DNA from: Pasteurella canis
GTDB taxonomy: Bacteria > Pseudomonadota > Gammaproteobacteria > Enterobacterales > Pasteurellaceae
Direction: 5' to 3'
Assembly: GCF_900454865.1 (NCBI RefSeq)
Contig: NZ_UGTV01000015.1
Span: 1,862,001-1,926,000 of the forward strand
Length of the DNA: 64,000 nt
Made by a program: the position numbers and the translations under genes. Positions 9,931 to 19,164 of the stretch are shown here, in pieces; positions within the stretch are counted from its first letter, which is position 1, and the number at the start of each line of letters is the position of its first letter. A model generated the notes under the pieces. It was not told the origin of the DNA and searched no databases. It saw only the letters and a program-made list of their open reading frames with translations.

Positions 9931-9946
9931 TGTGATTAGACTCACA
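9931..9946. promoter_or_regulatory. CRP site upstream of tnaC-tnaA
   Basis: TGTGA-TTAGAC-TCACA is a perfect CRP consensus dyad about 108 bases before tnaC. The E. coli tna operon is CRP-dependent in the same way. The interval 9656-10053 otherwise holds the divergent oad and tna promoters and no gene. Confidence 0.85.
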
Positions 9947-10053
9947 ACTCTTATATTTTAGTGATGACAAATTAATCATTAGTGGTTAATTTACAACCGA
10001 GATTCATTCTCAACCATAAGCTGTTATCTTTTACTAAACAAAAGGATAATTTT

Positions 10054-10134
10054 ATGATGTCAATTTTATCACCTAATCAAGTTTGGATTATTGTCGATCC
10101 AAAATTATCATTCTTTTTTCCCATAATGTTCTAA
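10054..10134 (+). CDS. tnaC: TnaC-type tryptophanase leader peptide
   Basis: A 26-residue leader (MMSILSPNQVW...FFFPIMF) preceded by AAAGGA at the right distance. W11, D15 and P23 keep exactly the spacing of W12, D16 and P24 of E. coli TnaC, the residues needed for tryptophan-dependent ribosome stalling at the leader end. Stalling blocks Rho and lets transcription proceed into tnaA. Oddly, three residues (I-M-F) and a TAA follow the critical proline, whereas in E. coli the proline is the last residue before the stop. A start at the second Met is equally possible. A C/T-rich, G-poor stretch suitable for Rho follows the stop. Confidence 0.82.
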   Translation: MMSILSPNQVWIIVDPKLSFFFPIMF

Positions 10135-10228
10135 TCCTCAATTTTTCATTTATTTACCCAATTTAAGATAAAGAATAAATGCCTATTTATTCTTAGATAT
10201 TGTTTATCTCAATTTTAAGGATTTTATT

Positions 10229-11644
10229 ATGGAAAACTTCAAACATTTACCAGAACCATTTCGTATTCGTGTTATTGAACCTGTAAAAAGAACAACACGT
10301 GCATATCGTGATGAAGCAATTTTAAAAGCAGGTATGAACCCATTTTTATTAGATAGTGAAGATGTGTTTATTGATTTATTAACGGATAGTGGTACTGGTG
10401 CTGTCACACAAGAAATGCAGGCAGCCATGTTACGTGGAGACGAGGCTTATAGTGGTAGTCGCAGTTACTATGCTCTTGCTAATGCAGTGAAAGAGATTTT
10501 TGGCTATGAATATACGATTCCTACTCACCAAGGGCGTGGTGCGGAACAAATTTATATTCCTGTATTAATTAAAAAACGTGAGCAAGAAAAAGGCTTAGAT
10601 CGCAGTAAAATGGTGGTTTTCTCCAATTATTTCTTTGATACCACACAAGGTCATAGTCAAATCAATGGCGCTACAGTTCGTAACGTTTATACTAAAGATG
10701 CGTTTGATACCAGTGTCAATGCGGATTTTAAAGGGGATTTCGATTTAGAAAAACTTGAACAAGGTATTAAAGAAGTTGGTCCAGAAAATGTACCTTATAT
10801 TGTTTGTACGATTACTTGTAACTCAGCAGGTGGTCAACCTGTATCACTTGCAAATATGCGTGCGATGTATGAAATTGCACAGAAATACGATATTCCTGTA
10901 ATTATGGACTCTGCACGTTTTGCAGAAAATGCATATTTTATTCAACAACGTGAAGCAGGTTATAAAGAGTGGACAATTGAACAAATTACTTATGAAAGTT
11001 ATAAGTATGCTGATGCATTAGCAATGTCTGCGAAGAAAGATGCGATGGTACCTATGGGGGGGCTATTGTGTTTCAAAGATAAACGAATGGAAGATGTGTA
11101 TAACGAATGTCGTACGCTTTGTGTAGTACAAGAAGGCTTCCCAACTTATGGTGGTTTAGAGGGCGGTGCTATGGAGCGCTTAGCAGTAGGTCTACGTGAT
11201 GGTATGCGTCAAGATTGGTTAGCTTATCGTATTAATCAAATAGAATACTTAGTGAATGGTTTAGAAGAAATAGGTGTTGTTTGTCAACAGCCAGGTGGAC
11301 ACGCGGCATTCGTCGATGCAGGTAAATTATTACCGCATATTCCAGCTGATCAATTCCCTGCTCAGGCATTAGCATGTGAACTCTATAAAGTAGCAGGTAT
11401 TCGTGCGGTAGAAATTGGCTCATTCTTATTAGGGCGTGATCCAAAAACGGGTAAACAACTTCCTTGCCCAGCTGAGTTATTGCGTTTAACTGTACCGCGT
11501 GCAACCTATACGCAGACACATATGGACTTTATTATTGAGGCATTTAAGCAGGTAAAAGAAAATGCAGAAAATATTAAAGGGCTAACCTTTACTTATGAGC
11601 CAAAAGTGTTGCGTCACTTTACGGCACGCTTAAAAGAAGTATAA
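10229..11644 (+). CDS. tnaA: tryptophanase
   Basis: PLP enzyme that cleaves L-tryptophan to indole, pyruvate and ammonia. 471 residues, the standard length. The PLP lysine lies in [16 protein letters not shown] near residue 270; other family blocks are [21 protein letters not shown] and [12 protein letters not shown]. It sits 94 bases after tnaC and is followed by a strong hairpin and tnaB, giving the enteric tnaCAB order. The gene predicts an indole-positive phenotype. Confidence 0.97.
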   Translation: MENFKHLPEPFRIRVIEPVKRTTRAYRDEAILKAGMNPFLLDSEDVFIDLLTDSGTGAVTQEMQAAMLRGDEAYSGSRSYYALANAVKEIFGYEYTIPTHQGRGAEQIYIPVLIKKREQEKGLDRSKMVVFSNYFFDTTQGHSQINGATVRNVYTKDAFDTSVNADFKGDFDLEKLEQGIKEVGPENVPYIVCTITCNSAGGQPVSLANMRAMYEIAQKYDIPVIMDSARFAENAYFIQQREAGYKEWTIEQITYESYKYADALAMSAKKDAMVPMGGLLCFKDKRMEDVYNECRTLCVVQEGFPTYGGLEGGAMERLAVGLRDGMRQDWLAYRINQIEYLVNGLEEIGVVCQQPGGHAAFVDAGKLLPHIPADQFPAQALACELYKVAGIRAVEIGSFLLGRDPKTGKQLPCPAELLRLTVPRATYTQTHMDFIIEAFKQVKENAENIKGLTFTYEPKVLRHFTARLKEV

Positions 11645-11652
11645 AAAACTTA

Positions 11653-11680
11653 ATGCAGTTTCTGAAAACAGAAACTGCAT
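11653..11680 (+). terminator. hairpin after tnaA
   Basis: Perfect 12-bp stem (11653-11664 with 11669-11680), tetraloop AAAA, then TTTTCATTTT. It probably reduces read-through into tnaB. Confidence 0.85.
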
Positions 11681-11714
11681 TTTTCATTTTATTTCATAAA
11701 AAAGGAAAAGCATT

Positions 11715-12941
11715 ATGAAAAAGACGCCTTCAATTTTCGGTGGTGCCTGTATTATTGCCAGTGTGTGTGTCGGCGCAGGAATGCTAGGCTTACCAAGTTC
11801 TGGTGCAGGTGCATGGACAATTTGGTCCATTCTTACTATCTGCTTTACGATGTTAACAATGACAGTTTCAGGTTGGTTATTGTTAGAAGCTTATAAACAT
11901 TACGATCTTCGTGCTTCATTTAATACTGTAACTAAAGCGATGCTTGGTAATTCAGTAAATCTGATTAATAACTTAGCTGTTTATTTTGTGGGTGGTATTT
12001 TGCTTTATGCTTATACGACTGCTTCAGGTGGTATTTTAAGTGGATTAGCAGCGCCATTTTTTGAGCTCGATGCACGTATTTGGTCTGTCATTTTTGTTTT
12101 AGTTTTTTCGTTCTTTGTCTGGCACTCAACACGTATTGTTGACCGTGTATCTGTGATACTAATCGTGTTTATGTCATTGTCATTTGTGTTTAGTGTATTT
12201 GGTCTGACTGTAAATATTGATTTAGCGACTTTATTTGATACAAAAGGGGCTGATTCAAATTATGCAATGTATGCGATGGGACTGTTACCTGTGGCATTAA
12301 CTTCATTTGGTTATCACCATTCTGTTGCAACAATGCGTGCTTATTATAGTGATGAGTATAAAGCAAAATACGCTATTTTAGGGGGGACGGCGATTGCGTT
12401 AGCACTTTATTTATTATGGATTATCTCAATTTTTGGGAATTTACCACGTGATCAATTTGGTCCTGTACTTGAAAGTGGTGGTAATTTAGATGTCTTACTT
12501 GGTGCGCTCAGTAATGTGATTGAATCAGCATCAGTAAAACAAGCAATTAATGCATTTTCTATCGCTGCTATTTTATCTTCATTCATTGGAGTTGGCTTAG
12601 GAGTATTTGATTTCTTAGCAGACTTCTTTAAGTTTGATAATAGCAAACAAGGTCGTTTTAAATCTTGGGCAGTCACTTTTTTACCACCATTAATTTTATC
12701 AGTTTCTTTCCCACTTGGTTTCTTAAAAGCGATTGGTTATGCAGGTGCAGTTGCAACAATTTGGACTTGTATCATCCCAGCATTACTCGCCAGAAAATCA
12801 CGTACGATGCCAAATGGCGATATAGGATTTAAAGTTGCTGGCGGTAATTTCACAATTGTTGTTGTAATCCTATTTGGTATTGCTACAGCATTATTCCATT
12901 TCCTTGCGATGTTTAATATGCTACCAGTGTTTAAAGGCTAA
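11715..12941 (+). CDS. tnaB: tryptophan permease (TnaB type, HAAAP family)
   Basis: An 11-helix aromatic amino acid:proton symporter of 408 residues. The N-terminal GGACIIASVCVGAGMLGLPSS is the helix-1 signature of TnaB/Mtr/TyrP, and TSFGYHHSVATMRAYY matches the conserved TSFGFHGS region. Its place behind tnaA identifies it as the import partner for tryptophanase; tryptophan rather than tyrosine as substrate rests on that context. It is followed by a terminator at 12962-12978. Confidence 0.88.
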   Translation: MKKTPSIFGGACIIASVCVGAGMLGLPSSGAGAWTIWSILTICFTMLTMTVSGWLLLEAYKHYDLRASFNTVTKAMLGNSVNLINNLAVYFVGGILLYAYTTASGGILSGLAAPFFELDARIWSVIFVLVFSFFVWHSTRIVDRVSVILIVFMSLSFVFSVFGLTVNIDLATLFDTKGADSNYAMYAMGLLPVALTSFGYHHSVATMRAYYSDEYKAKYAILGGTAIALALYLLWIISIFGNLPRDQFGPVLESGGNLDVLLGALSNVIESASVKQAINAFSIAAILSSFIGVGLGVFDFLADFFKFDNSKQGRFKSWAVTFLPPLILSVSFPLGFLKAIGYAGAVATIWTCIIPALLARKSRTMPNGDIGFKVAGGNFTIVVVILFGIATALFHFLAMFNMLPVFKG

Positions 12942-12961
12942 CTGATATTTCCAATTATAAT

Positions 12962-12978
12962 AAGGGGCTATGCCCCTT
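12962..12978 (+). terminator. terminator of the tna operon
   Basis: GC-rich stem AAGGGGC / GCCCCTT with a 3-base loop and a T-run. A single uptake signal follows at 12995-13003. Confidence 0.88.
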
Positions 12979-12994
12979 TTTTGCGGATACATAA

Positions 12995-13003
12995 AAGTGC
13001 GGT
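12995..13003 (+). repeat. DNA uptake signal sequence
   Basis: AAGTGCGGT followed by an AT-rich run, the extended Haemophilus-type form, in the tnaB-murP gap. Confidence 0.9.
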
Positions 13004-13033
13004 CAATTTTGTTAATATTTTGTTGGAATAAAA

Positions 13034-13054
13034 TGGGCAGATTATATCTGCCCA
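13034..13054 (-). terminator. terminator of murQP
   Basis: Perfect 9-bp stem (13034-13042 with 13046-13054). Read on the minus strand it ends in TTTTATT. Confidence 0.85.
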
Positions 13055-13102
13055 ACTAAAGTCTTAGGAAAGGTATATTGTATAATGAAGTACAACAATG
13101 AA

Positions 13103-14533
13103 TTAACTTAAATCAACATCTTTTGTGGCAAAGAAATAAGTTGTAATAAAGCCTGTAGCGTAAGCAACTACTGTACCGAATAAGTAAGTCAGAATAGCAG
13201 GGAAAACACCAATCGGCGATGTCATTAATGGTGTTGCTAATAGGCCAGATGGACCGAATACGGTATTTAATCCCATTGGATAGCCTAAATAAGCAATTAA
13301 ACCAATTGTGAATCCGCCAGCTGCCCCTCCGATACACGCTGTGATAAAAGGTTTTACCCGTGGTAATGTCACACCATAAATTAATGGCTCACCTATACCT
13401 AAGAAACCAGGAATAATAGCTCCTCTAATTTGAGTACGTAATACGGCATCTTTATTCGCTTTGAAGTACAGTGCTAGCGCAGCTCCGACTTGACCTGCTC
13501 CCGCCATTGCTAATATCGGGAAAAGTGCATTAAAGCCTTGTGTCTCGACTAACGCAAAGTACACAGGAACGAAGCCTTGATGGATACCAAGCATGACGGA
13601 TATTAAGAATAATCCTGCTAATATTGCAGAACCGAATGGATTACCATTAAGGTTTGAGAATAGCCAAGACATGCCATTAAATAAATAAACGCCAATAGGC
13701 ATGATAAATAAGAATGTGAAGCAGCCCATGATCAGAAGTGTGACAGTTGAAGTGAGAGCCATGTCTAAACTATCTGGAATAAATTTTCTAACAAACCGCT
13801 CAACTTTAGCGCCCACAATTGCTGCAATCAATACTCCAATAATATTACCACGGGGATCAATGGTTAAACCAAAGAAATTACTAAGACCTGAGTAAATGCC
13901 TTTGGTGGCTTCTGGGTTATAACCAAGAATAAAGAGTGAGGCGAGAATTGCGCCATTTACCCCTGAACCACCGAAGGCTTTTGCTGCGTTATAACCAATT
14001 AAAATGCTCAAGAAACTAAACAAGCCTTTACTGAACACTTTCATATAGGCAATTAAATCAACTAAAAAGCCGTTTGGGTTTTCTACACCAGTAACAAAAG
14101 CTTGTTGTAAAACAGTTGCGAGACCAAGTAATAAACCAGCCCCGATAAAACCAGGAATCAGAGGGGTAAAGATAGTGGCAAACTTAGCAAAGAATTGGTG
14201 AATATTGCTTGTTTGCGTTGATTTAATTTGTTGTTTTTGTTCTCGAGCGATGTCTTTGAGTGATGGTGAGGAGATTTCGCTATCTACCATACTTTTCAAT
14301 AGTTCTGCAGCTTTAGCTGCTTTACCTGGACCCAGAATGATTTGTAATTGCTCATCGGCTTCAACTACGCCTAACACTCCGTCGATTTTTTTAAGCTCAT
14401 CTATCTTAACTGCAGATGATTGCTGTAGTGTCACCCGTAAACGGGTCATGCAGTTAGTGACAGTTTGAATGTTGCTCTTTCCACCTAATAACTGCATCAG
14501 CCTGTGGATCATCGCATTATCTATGATTGCCAT
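13103..14533 (-). CDS. murP: PTS system N-acetylmuramic acid EIIBC component
   Basis: Imports N-acetylmuramic acid with phosphorylation to the 6-phosphate. EIIB occupies residues 1-85 with phosphorylated Cys28 in TNCMTRLRV; EIIC fills about residues 110-470 with the sugar-binding loop GIGEPLIYGV. 476 residues, with no EIIA domain, so phosphate must come from a separate glucose-type EIIA, as for E. coli MurP. Substrate is assigned from its operon partner murQ (24-base gap) and the divergent murR. A bare sequence call would only say sucrose/glucose-class EIIBC. Confidence 0.92.
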   Translation of the reverse strand: MAIIDNAMIHRLMQLLGGKSNIQTVTNCMTRLRVTLQQSSAVKIDELKKIDGVLGVVEADEQLQIILGPGKAAKAAELLKSMVDSEISSPSLKDIAREQKQQIKSTQTSNIHQFFAKFATIFTPLIPGFIGAGLLLGLATVLQQAFVTGVENPNGFLVDLIAYMKVFSKGLFSFLSILIGYNAAKAFGGSGVNGAILASLFILGYNPEATKGIYSGLSNFFGLTIDPRGNIIGVLIAAIVGAKVERFVRKFIPDSLDMALTSTVTLLIMGCFTFLFIMPIGVYLFNGMSWLFSNLNGNPFGSAILAGLFLISVMLGIHQGFVPVYFALVETQGFNALFPILAMAGAGQVGAALALYFKANKDAVLRTQIRGAIIPGFLGIGEPLIYGVTLPRVKPFITACIGGAAGGFTIGLIAYLGYPMGLNTVFGPSGLLATPLMTSPIGVFPAILTYLFGTVVAYATGFITTYFFATKDVDLS

Positions 14534-14556
14534 AATCTTCTCCTTTTTAACTTGCC

Positions 14557-15462
14557 TTATTTGACTGAAGTTAATGCTTGGTGAATAAAACCATTGGATT
14601 CAGCCAAACAATTTTTGGCTTCTTCCGCTGACATATTGAGCAACAACATTACAATAGCCACTTTACATTGACCTCCAGACTGTTCTAATGCTTGCTCTGC
14701 TTGATTGTAATCACATTGCGTTACCTGCATTACAATATTTTTTTGTCGCTCAACTAATTTAGCATTCGTTGCTACGACATCAACCATTAAGTTACCAAAT
14801 ACTTTACCTGTTTTAATCATGGCACCTGTAGTAAGCATATTGAGGATAAATTTTTGTGCGCTACCCGCTTTCATCCGAGATGATCCTGTGATGACTTCTG
14901 CGCCTACTATTGGTGTAATAGCAATTTGAGCAAGATTGGCAAGAGAGGAATCTGGGTTACAGCTAATTCCAACGGTCACACAACCTAGTTGGTTTGCATA
15001 TTCAATGCCAGCCAGTACATAAGGCGTGCGCCCACTTGCTGCAATACCAACTAGTACATCTTGCTTACTTAATTGAATATCTTTTAAATCTTGTACACCT
15101 GCGCTCCGATCATCTTCAGCATTTTCTACTGCTTTTAAAATTGCTGATTGACCACCCGCAATTAAACCGACGACTTGTTCATGTGGTGTACCAAATGTAG
15201 GCGGGCACTCACTAGCATCTAATATTCCTAGACGCCCTGATGTTCCCGCGCCTAAATAAATTAATCTCCCCCCTTTCATAAAAGTTTCAGCAATAGCATC
15301 AACTGCTTTAGCAATTTCAGGTAAGACTTTCTCGACTGCTAAGGAAACTTTTTGATCTTCCTGATTAATTACTGCTAACATATCTAAAGTTGAAAGTTGA
15401 TCGATATTTGTACTGAATGGGTTTCGACTTTCTGTTACGAGTTCGTTAATTGTATTTTGCAT
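14557..15462 (-). CDS. murQ: N-acetylmuramic acid 6-phosphate etherase
   Basis: Cleaves the lactyl ether of MurNAc-6-phosphate to GlcNAc-6-phosphate and D-lactate, feeding murein sugar into amino-sugar catabolism. 301 residues with a SIS sugar-phosphate fold: [18 protein letters not shown] holds the catalytic Glu, and [11 protein letters not shown] binds phosphate. The helical C-terminus is typical. First gene of murQ-murP, divergent from murR with a 117-base control region. Confidence 0.96.
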   Translation of the reverse strand: MQNTINELVTESRNPFSTNIDQLSTLDMLAVINQEDQKVSLAVEKVLPEIAKAVDAIAETFMKGGRLIYLGAGTSGRLGILDASECPPTFGTPHEQVVGLIAGGQSAILKAVENAEDDRSAGVQDLKDIQLSKQDVLVGIAASGRTPYVLAGIEYANQLGCVTVGISCNPDSSLANLAQIAITPIVGAEVITGSSRMKAGSAQKFILNMLTTGAMIKTGKVFGNLMVDVVATNAKLVERQKNIVMQVTQCDYNQAEQALEQSGGQCKVAIVMLLLNMSAEEAKNCLAESNGFIHQALTSVK

Positions 15463-15487
15463 AAAAAATTCCTTAAATAGCTTTACC

Positions 15488-15506
15488 TTGGATTATTTTA
15501 TTCCAA
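15488..15506. promoter_or_regulatory. candidate MurR operator
   Basis: TTGGA-(9)-TCCAA is an AT-rich dyad 26 bases upstream of murQ, where an RpiR-family repressor would block its promoter. Assignment to MurR is inference. Confidence 0.45.
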
Positions 15507-15539
15507 ACGAGATGATCTTAGGGAATTATTTATTCATTC

Positions 15540-15555
15540 TGTGAGCTTGCTCACT
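15540..15555. promoter_or_regulatory. CRP site between murQ and murR
   Basis: TGTGA-GCTTGC-TCACT is one mismatch from the CRP consensus, centred 85 bases before murQ. E. coli murQP also needs CRP. Confidence 0.6.
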
Positions 15556-15579
15556 TTTTATCCGTTATTTTGAGGAGCT

Positions 15580-16440
15580 ATGGGATTTTTAATTAAATTG
15601 AAGCATGCCTATCATTCACTTTCGCCTAATGAACAACGTATTGCGGATTTTATCTTGAAGAATCCAAATATTGTAAAATCCTCTTCATCAAAGGTACTTG
15701 CAGCGCAAGTTGAGGTGAGTCAATCTGCGATCATTAAATTTAGCCAGAAATTGGGAGCGGATAAGTTTAGTGATTTTAAGTTAGCGATTAGTGAAGAATT
15801 AATTCGACAGGAAGCACAACAAGAAAAGCGTATTCATTTACATGACACGATTACTGATCAAGATGATTTAACCGAAATTGCCGAGAAACTTTTTCTAGAA
15901 AAACAACAAGCTTTAAAAGAAAGCTTGAGTTTAAATCCTACTAAACAGATTGCCGCTGTTATCCAATGTTTATTATCGGCTAAGCGGATTCAATTAATGG
16001 GAATTGGCAATTCTGCCTTGGTTGCTAAGGATTTATTCTATAAGCTGACTAAAATTGGGCTTCCCGCTGTGACTGAAACGGATACGCACGCACAACTTGC
16101 AATGAGCCAAAGCTTGACATCACAAGATGCTTTATTTTTGATTTCATTTTCAGGTCGTCATCGAGAAATTTTATTGGCAGCAGAGAATGCACGAGCCCAT
16201 CAAGTCAAAATCATTGCATTGACAGCATTACAAACAAATCCCCTACACCAGCTGGCTGATTATGTTCTTTATTCAGTGGCTGATGAGTCTAAATTCCGTA
16301 GTTCTTCTATTGCCTCTCGTACCGCACAACATGCTATTACCGACTTGCTATTTATGGGCATTGTGCAACAGAAAGACGATGCGAATGCATTGATTTTAGA
16401 AAGTCGAGAGTTGATTGGGCAGTTGAATAAGTTTCGTTAG
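15580..16440 (+). CDS. murR: RpiR/MurR-family transcriptional regulator
   Basis: 286 residues: an N-terminal RpiR helix-turn-helix (about 1-77, LAAQVEVSQSAIIKFSQKLG) and a C-terminal SIS domain (about 130-260, MGIGNSALVAKDL and ISFSGRHREIL) that senses a phosphosugar. Divergent from murQP, so it most likely represses that operon and responds to MurNAc-6-phosphate, as in E. coli. The start ATG follows GAGGAGCT closely. An inverted pair of uptake signals follows the stop. Confidence 0.9.
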   Translation: MGFLIKLKHAYHSLSPNEQRIADFILKNPNIVKSSSSKVLAAQVEVSQSAIIKFSQKLGADKFSDFKLAISEELIRQEAQQEKRIHLHDTITDQDDLTEIAEKLFLEKQQALKESLSLNPTKQIAAVIQCLLSAKRIQLMGIGNSALVAKDLFYKLTKIGLPAVTETDTHAQLAMSQSLTSQDALFLISFSGRHREILLAAENARAHQVKIIALTALQTNPLHQLADYVLYSVADESKFRSSSIASRTAQHAITDLLFMGIVQQKDDANALILESRELIGQLNKFR

Positions 16441-16444
16441 AGAG

Positions 16445-16481
16445 AAGTGCGGTAGAAATTTTCACAATTTTGACCGCACTT
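16445..16481. terminator. uptake-signal inverted pair between murR and marC-family gene
   Basis: AAGTGCGGT (16445-16453) and ACCGCACTT (16473-16481) form a stem with a 19-base loop between two convergent genes, then TATTTT. Confidence 0.75.
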
Positions 16482-16492
16482 ATTTTGAGTCG

Positions 16493-17116
16493 CTATACTA
16501 CTTGTGTAAAGAAGTCGCGAATACCGACTAACATATTGTTAATTGCGACAGCAGCGAGAATTAATCCCATTACCCGACTAATCACTGCCGCGCCAGTGTT
16601 ACCTATTAAGCGTTGGATTTTATTTGCCATCAGTAACAAGATGTAGGTAATAAACAAAATGCTTAACATAATAATTGTTGTGATGACTTGATCAAAAAAA
16701 CTAAAACGGTGGTTATCTGTTAATAATACAATGGCCATCATTGCCCCAGGAGAGGCTATAGAAGGTACTGCAAGAGGATAAACTGCCAATTCACTTAAAC
16801 TAGATGACATACGCATCTCATGTTCTGGTTTTCCCTCACCAAAAATCATTGTTAACGCAAATAAAAGGAGTACCAAGCCACCTGCAATTTGGAAAGCTGT
16901 AAGTGGAATTTGCATTGCTTCTAATAAACCCTGACCTAAAATTAAGAAGAACATTAAAATACCACTTGCAATAACAACTGCTTTTAAGGCAATTTTTCGT
17001 CTATCTTCAATTGACAGGCCGACGGTCTTGGTTAAGTAAACGGGTACTGAACCAATAGGATCTATAACTGCCCACAATACGACAAACTGCACGATGAGTG
17101 AATCAAACATTGGCAA
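16493..17116 (-). CDS. MarC/YhgN-family inner-membrane protein
   Basis: 207 residues with six predicted membrane segments. DPIGSVPVYL near the N-terminus, an acidic-basic central loop (EGKPEHEMRMS) and the paired VPSIASPGAMMA segment are features of the UPF0056/MarC family. The family is of unknown or disputed transport function; the old link of MarC to multiple antibiotic resistance has not held up. Single gene, divergent from yheS with a short gap. Confidence 0.88.
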   Translation of the reverse strand: MPMFDSLIVQFVVLWAVIDPIGSVPVYLTKTVGLSIEDRRKIALKAVVIASGILMFFLILGQGLLEAMQIPLTAFQIAGGLVLLLFALTMIFGEGKPEHEMRMSSSLSELAVYPLAVPSIASPGAMMAIVLLTDNHRFSFFDQVITTIIMLSILFITYILLLMANKIQRLIGNTGAAVISRVMGLILAAVAINNMLVGIRDFFTQVV

Positions 17117-17182
17117 CTCCGATAAAAAAGTAGAAAATACCCCATTCTATAATAAAAGTTGAACGAGACATACTGACAAGCA

Positions 17183-19108
17183 ATGCTTTTTTTTACAAAT
17201 TTAACTTTAAAACGCGGGCAATCTATTTTGCTCGACAATACCTCTGCTGCGATTAATCCTGGACAAAAAGTGGGTCTGGTGGGGAAAAATGGTTGTGGAA
17301 AGTCTTCTTTATTAGCCTTACTCAAACAAGAGGTGAGTGCGGAAGGGGGAGAGGTCAGTTTTCCAAACAATTGGGCGTTGTCTTGGGTGAATCAGGAAAC
17401 GCCAGCATTAGATACTACTGCATTAGACTATGTGATTGAGGGGGATCGTGAATACTGCCGCTTACAGCAGGCATTAGCTCTTGCTAATGAAGAAGGTGAT
17501 GGACATCAAATTGCCTATTTACATGCACAACTTGATGCAATTGATGCATGGACGATTCATGCACGTGCTGCTGCTTTATTACATGGTTTGGGTTTTAGTC
17601 AAGATGAATTACAACGCCCAGTAAAATCCTTTTCAGGTGGCTGGCGGATGCGTTTAAATTTAGCACAAGCCCTACTTTGTCCTTCCGATTTATTATTGTT
17701 AGATGAGCCAACTAACCACCTAGATTTAGATACTGTGATGTGGTTAGAGCGTTGGCTAGTACAATATAAAGGTACATTAGTATTGATTTCCCACGATCGT
17801 GATTTTCTTGATCCGATCGTCAATAAAATTTTGCATATTGAGAATCAAAAGCTTAATGAGTATACAGGGGATTATTCTTCCTTTGAGATACAGCGAGCCA
17901 CAAAACTGGCGCAACAAACGGCCCTTTATCGTCAACAACAGCAAAAAGTCGCACATTTACAGAAATATATTGATCGTTTTAAAGCAAAAGCCAGCAAAGC
18001 AAAGCAAGCACAAAGCCGAGTAAAGGCACTAGAACGAATGGAGTTGATTGCGCCTGCTTATGTAGATAATCCATTCCATTTTGAGTTTCGTGATCCATTG
18101 GCTTTGCCAAATCCTCTGCTGTCGATGGAACAAGTTAGCGCAGGCTATGTGACGGAAGATGGCAAAAGTGTGGTCGAGATTTTAGAAAAAATTAAGTTGA
18201 ATTTAGTACCAGGCTCACGAATTGGCTTGTTAGGTAAAAATGGAGCAGGTAAATCAACATTGATTAAATTATTAGCAGGTGAGCTATCTGCGCTGGCTGG
18301 ACAAATACAGCTTGCTAAGGGTGTACAATTGGGGTATTTCGCTCAGCATCAATTAGATACTTTACGTGCAGATGAAAGTCCATTATGGCATTTGCAAAAA
18401 TTAGCACCACAGCAGACGGAACAACAACTAAGAGATTATCTTGGTGGTTTTGCATTTAAGGGTGATAAAGTCAATGAGATAGTTGGCTCTTTTTCTGGTG
18501 GAGAGAAAGCTCGTTTAGTGTTAGCGCTTATCGTCTGGCAGCGTCCGAATTTATTGTTACTTGATGAACCGACTAACCATTTAGATCTTGATATGCGCCA
18601 AGCACTTACTGAAGCATTAGTAGATTATCAAGGCTCATTAGTTGTGGTCTCTCATGACCGCCATTTATTACGTAATACAGTAGAAGAGTTTTATTTAGTA
18701 CATGATAAAAAAGTAGAGCAGTTTTCAGGTGATTTAGACGATTATCAAAAGTGGTTGAATGAATTGTCTCGTGTGCCAGACTCAAAGCTAGTACCACAAG
18801 CTGAGCAAGAAAATAATCAAAGTAGTGTGAATCGTAAGGAGCAAAAACGTCGTGAAGCAGAATTAAGACAACAGACGGCTCCGCTACGCAAAAAACTACA
18901 ACAATTTGAAATGCAGATGGACAATTTATCAACTAAGTTAGTAGAGATAGAAACACAGCTTGGCGAAAGTGAGCTGTATTTAGCGGAAAATAAAGATAAG
19001 TTGACTACGCTGTTAGCTGAACAAGTCAGTCATAAGAAGCAATTAGAGGAGATTGAAATGCAATGGTTAGCTCTTCAAGAGGAGCTCGAAGAACTGCTTG
19101 CTGAGTAA
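17183..19108 (+). CDS. yheS: ABC-F family ATPase YheS
   Basis: A soluble tandem ABC protein with no membrane domain, 641 residues. It shows two Walker A motifs (GKNGCGKSS, GKNGAGKST), two signatures (FSGGWRMRL, FSGGEKARL) and two Walker B motifs (LLLLDEPTNHLDL). The charged linker around residues 250-290 (KYIDRFKAKASKAKQAQSR) reaches into the ribosome in ABC-F factors. A C-terminal coiled coil spans about 545-640. From memory it follows E. coli YheS closely rather than Uup or EttA. Likely role: easing stalled or difficult translation at the ribosomal peptidyl-transferase centre. Confidence 0.92.
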   Translation: MLFFTNLTLKRGQSILLDNTSAAINPGQKVGLVGKNGCGKSSLLALLKQEVSAEGGEVSFPNNWALSWVNQETPALDTTALDYVIEGDREYCRLQQALALANEEGDGHQIAYLHAQLDAIDAWTIHARAAALLHGLGFSQDELQRPVKSFSGGWRMRLNLAQALLCPSDLLLLDEPTNHLDLDTVMWLERWLVQYKGTLVLISHDRDFLDPIVNKILHIENQKLNEYTGDYSSFEIQRATKLAQQTALYRQQQQKVAHLQKYIDRFKAKASKAKQAQSRVKALERMELIAPAYVDNPFHFEFRDPLALPNPLLSMEQVSAGYVTEDGKSVVEILEKIKLNLVPGSRIGLLGKNGAGKSTLIKLLAGELSALAGQIQLAKGVQLGYFAQHQLDTLRADESPLWHLQKLAPQQTEQQLRDYLGGFAFKGDKVNEIVGSFSGGEKARLVLALIVWQRPNLLLLDEPTNHLDLDMRQALTEALVDYQGSLVVVSHDRHLLRNTVEEFYLVHDKKVEQFSGDLDDYQKWLNELSRVPDSKLVPQAEQENNQSSVNRKEQKRREAELRQQTAPLRKKLQQFEMQMDNLSTKLVEIETQLGESELYLAENKDKLTTLLAEQVSHKKQLEEIEMQWLALQEELEELLAE

Positions 19109-19131
19109 AAAGTTATTACTTTTTTAAAGAT

Positions 19132-19161
19132 AAAGGGCTTATTTGATGAAATAAGCCCTTT
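19132..19161. terminator. bidirectional terminator after yheS
   Basis: Perfect 13-bp stem (19132-19144 with 19149-19161) with GATG loop and TTGTTTATTTTTTT after; it also serves the convergent gene at 19165. Confidence 0.9.
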
Positions 19162-19164
19162 TGT

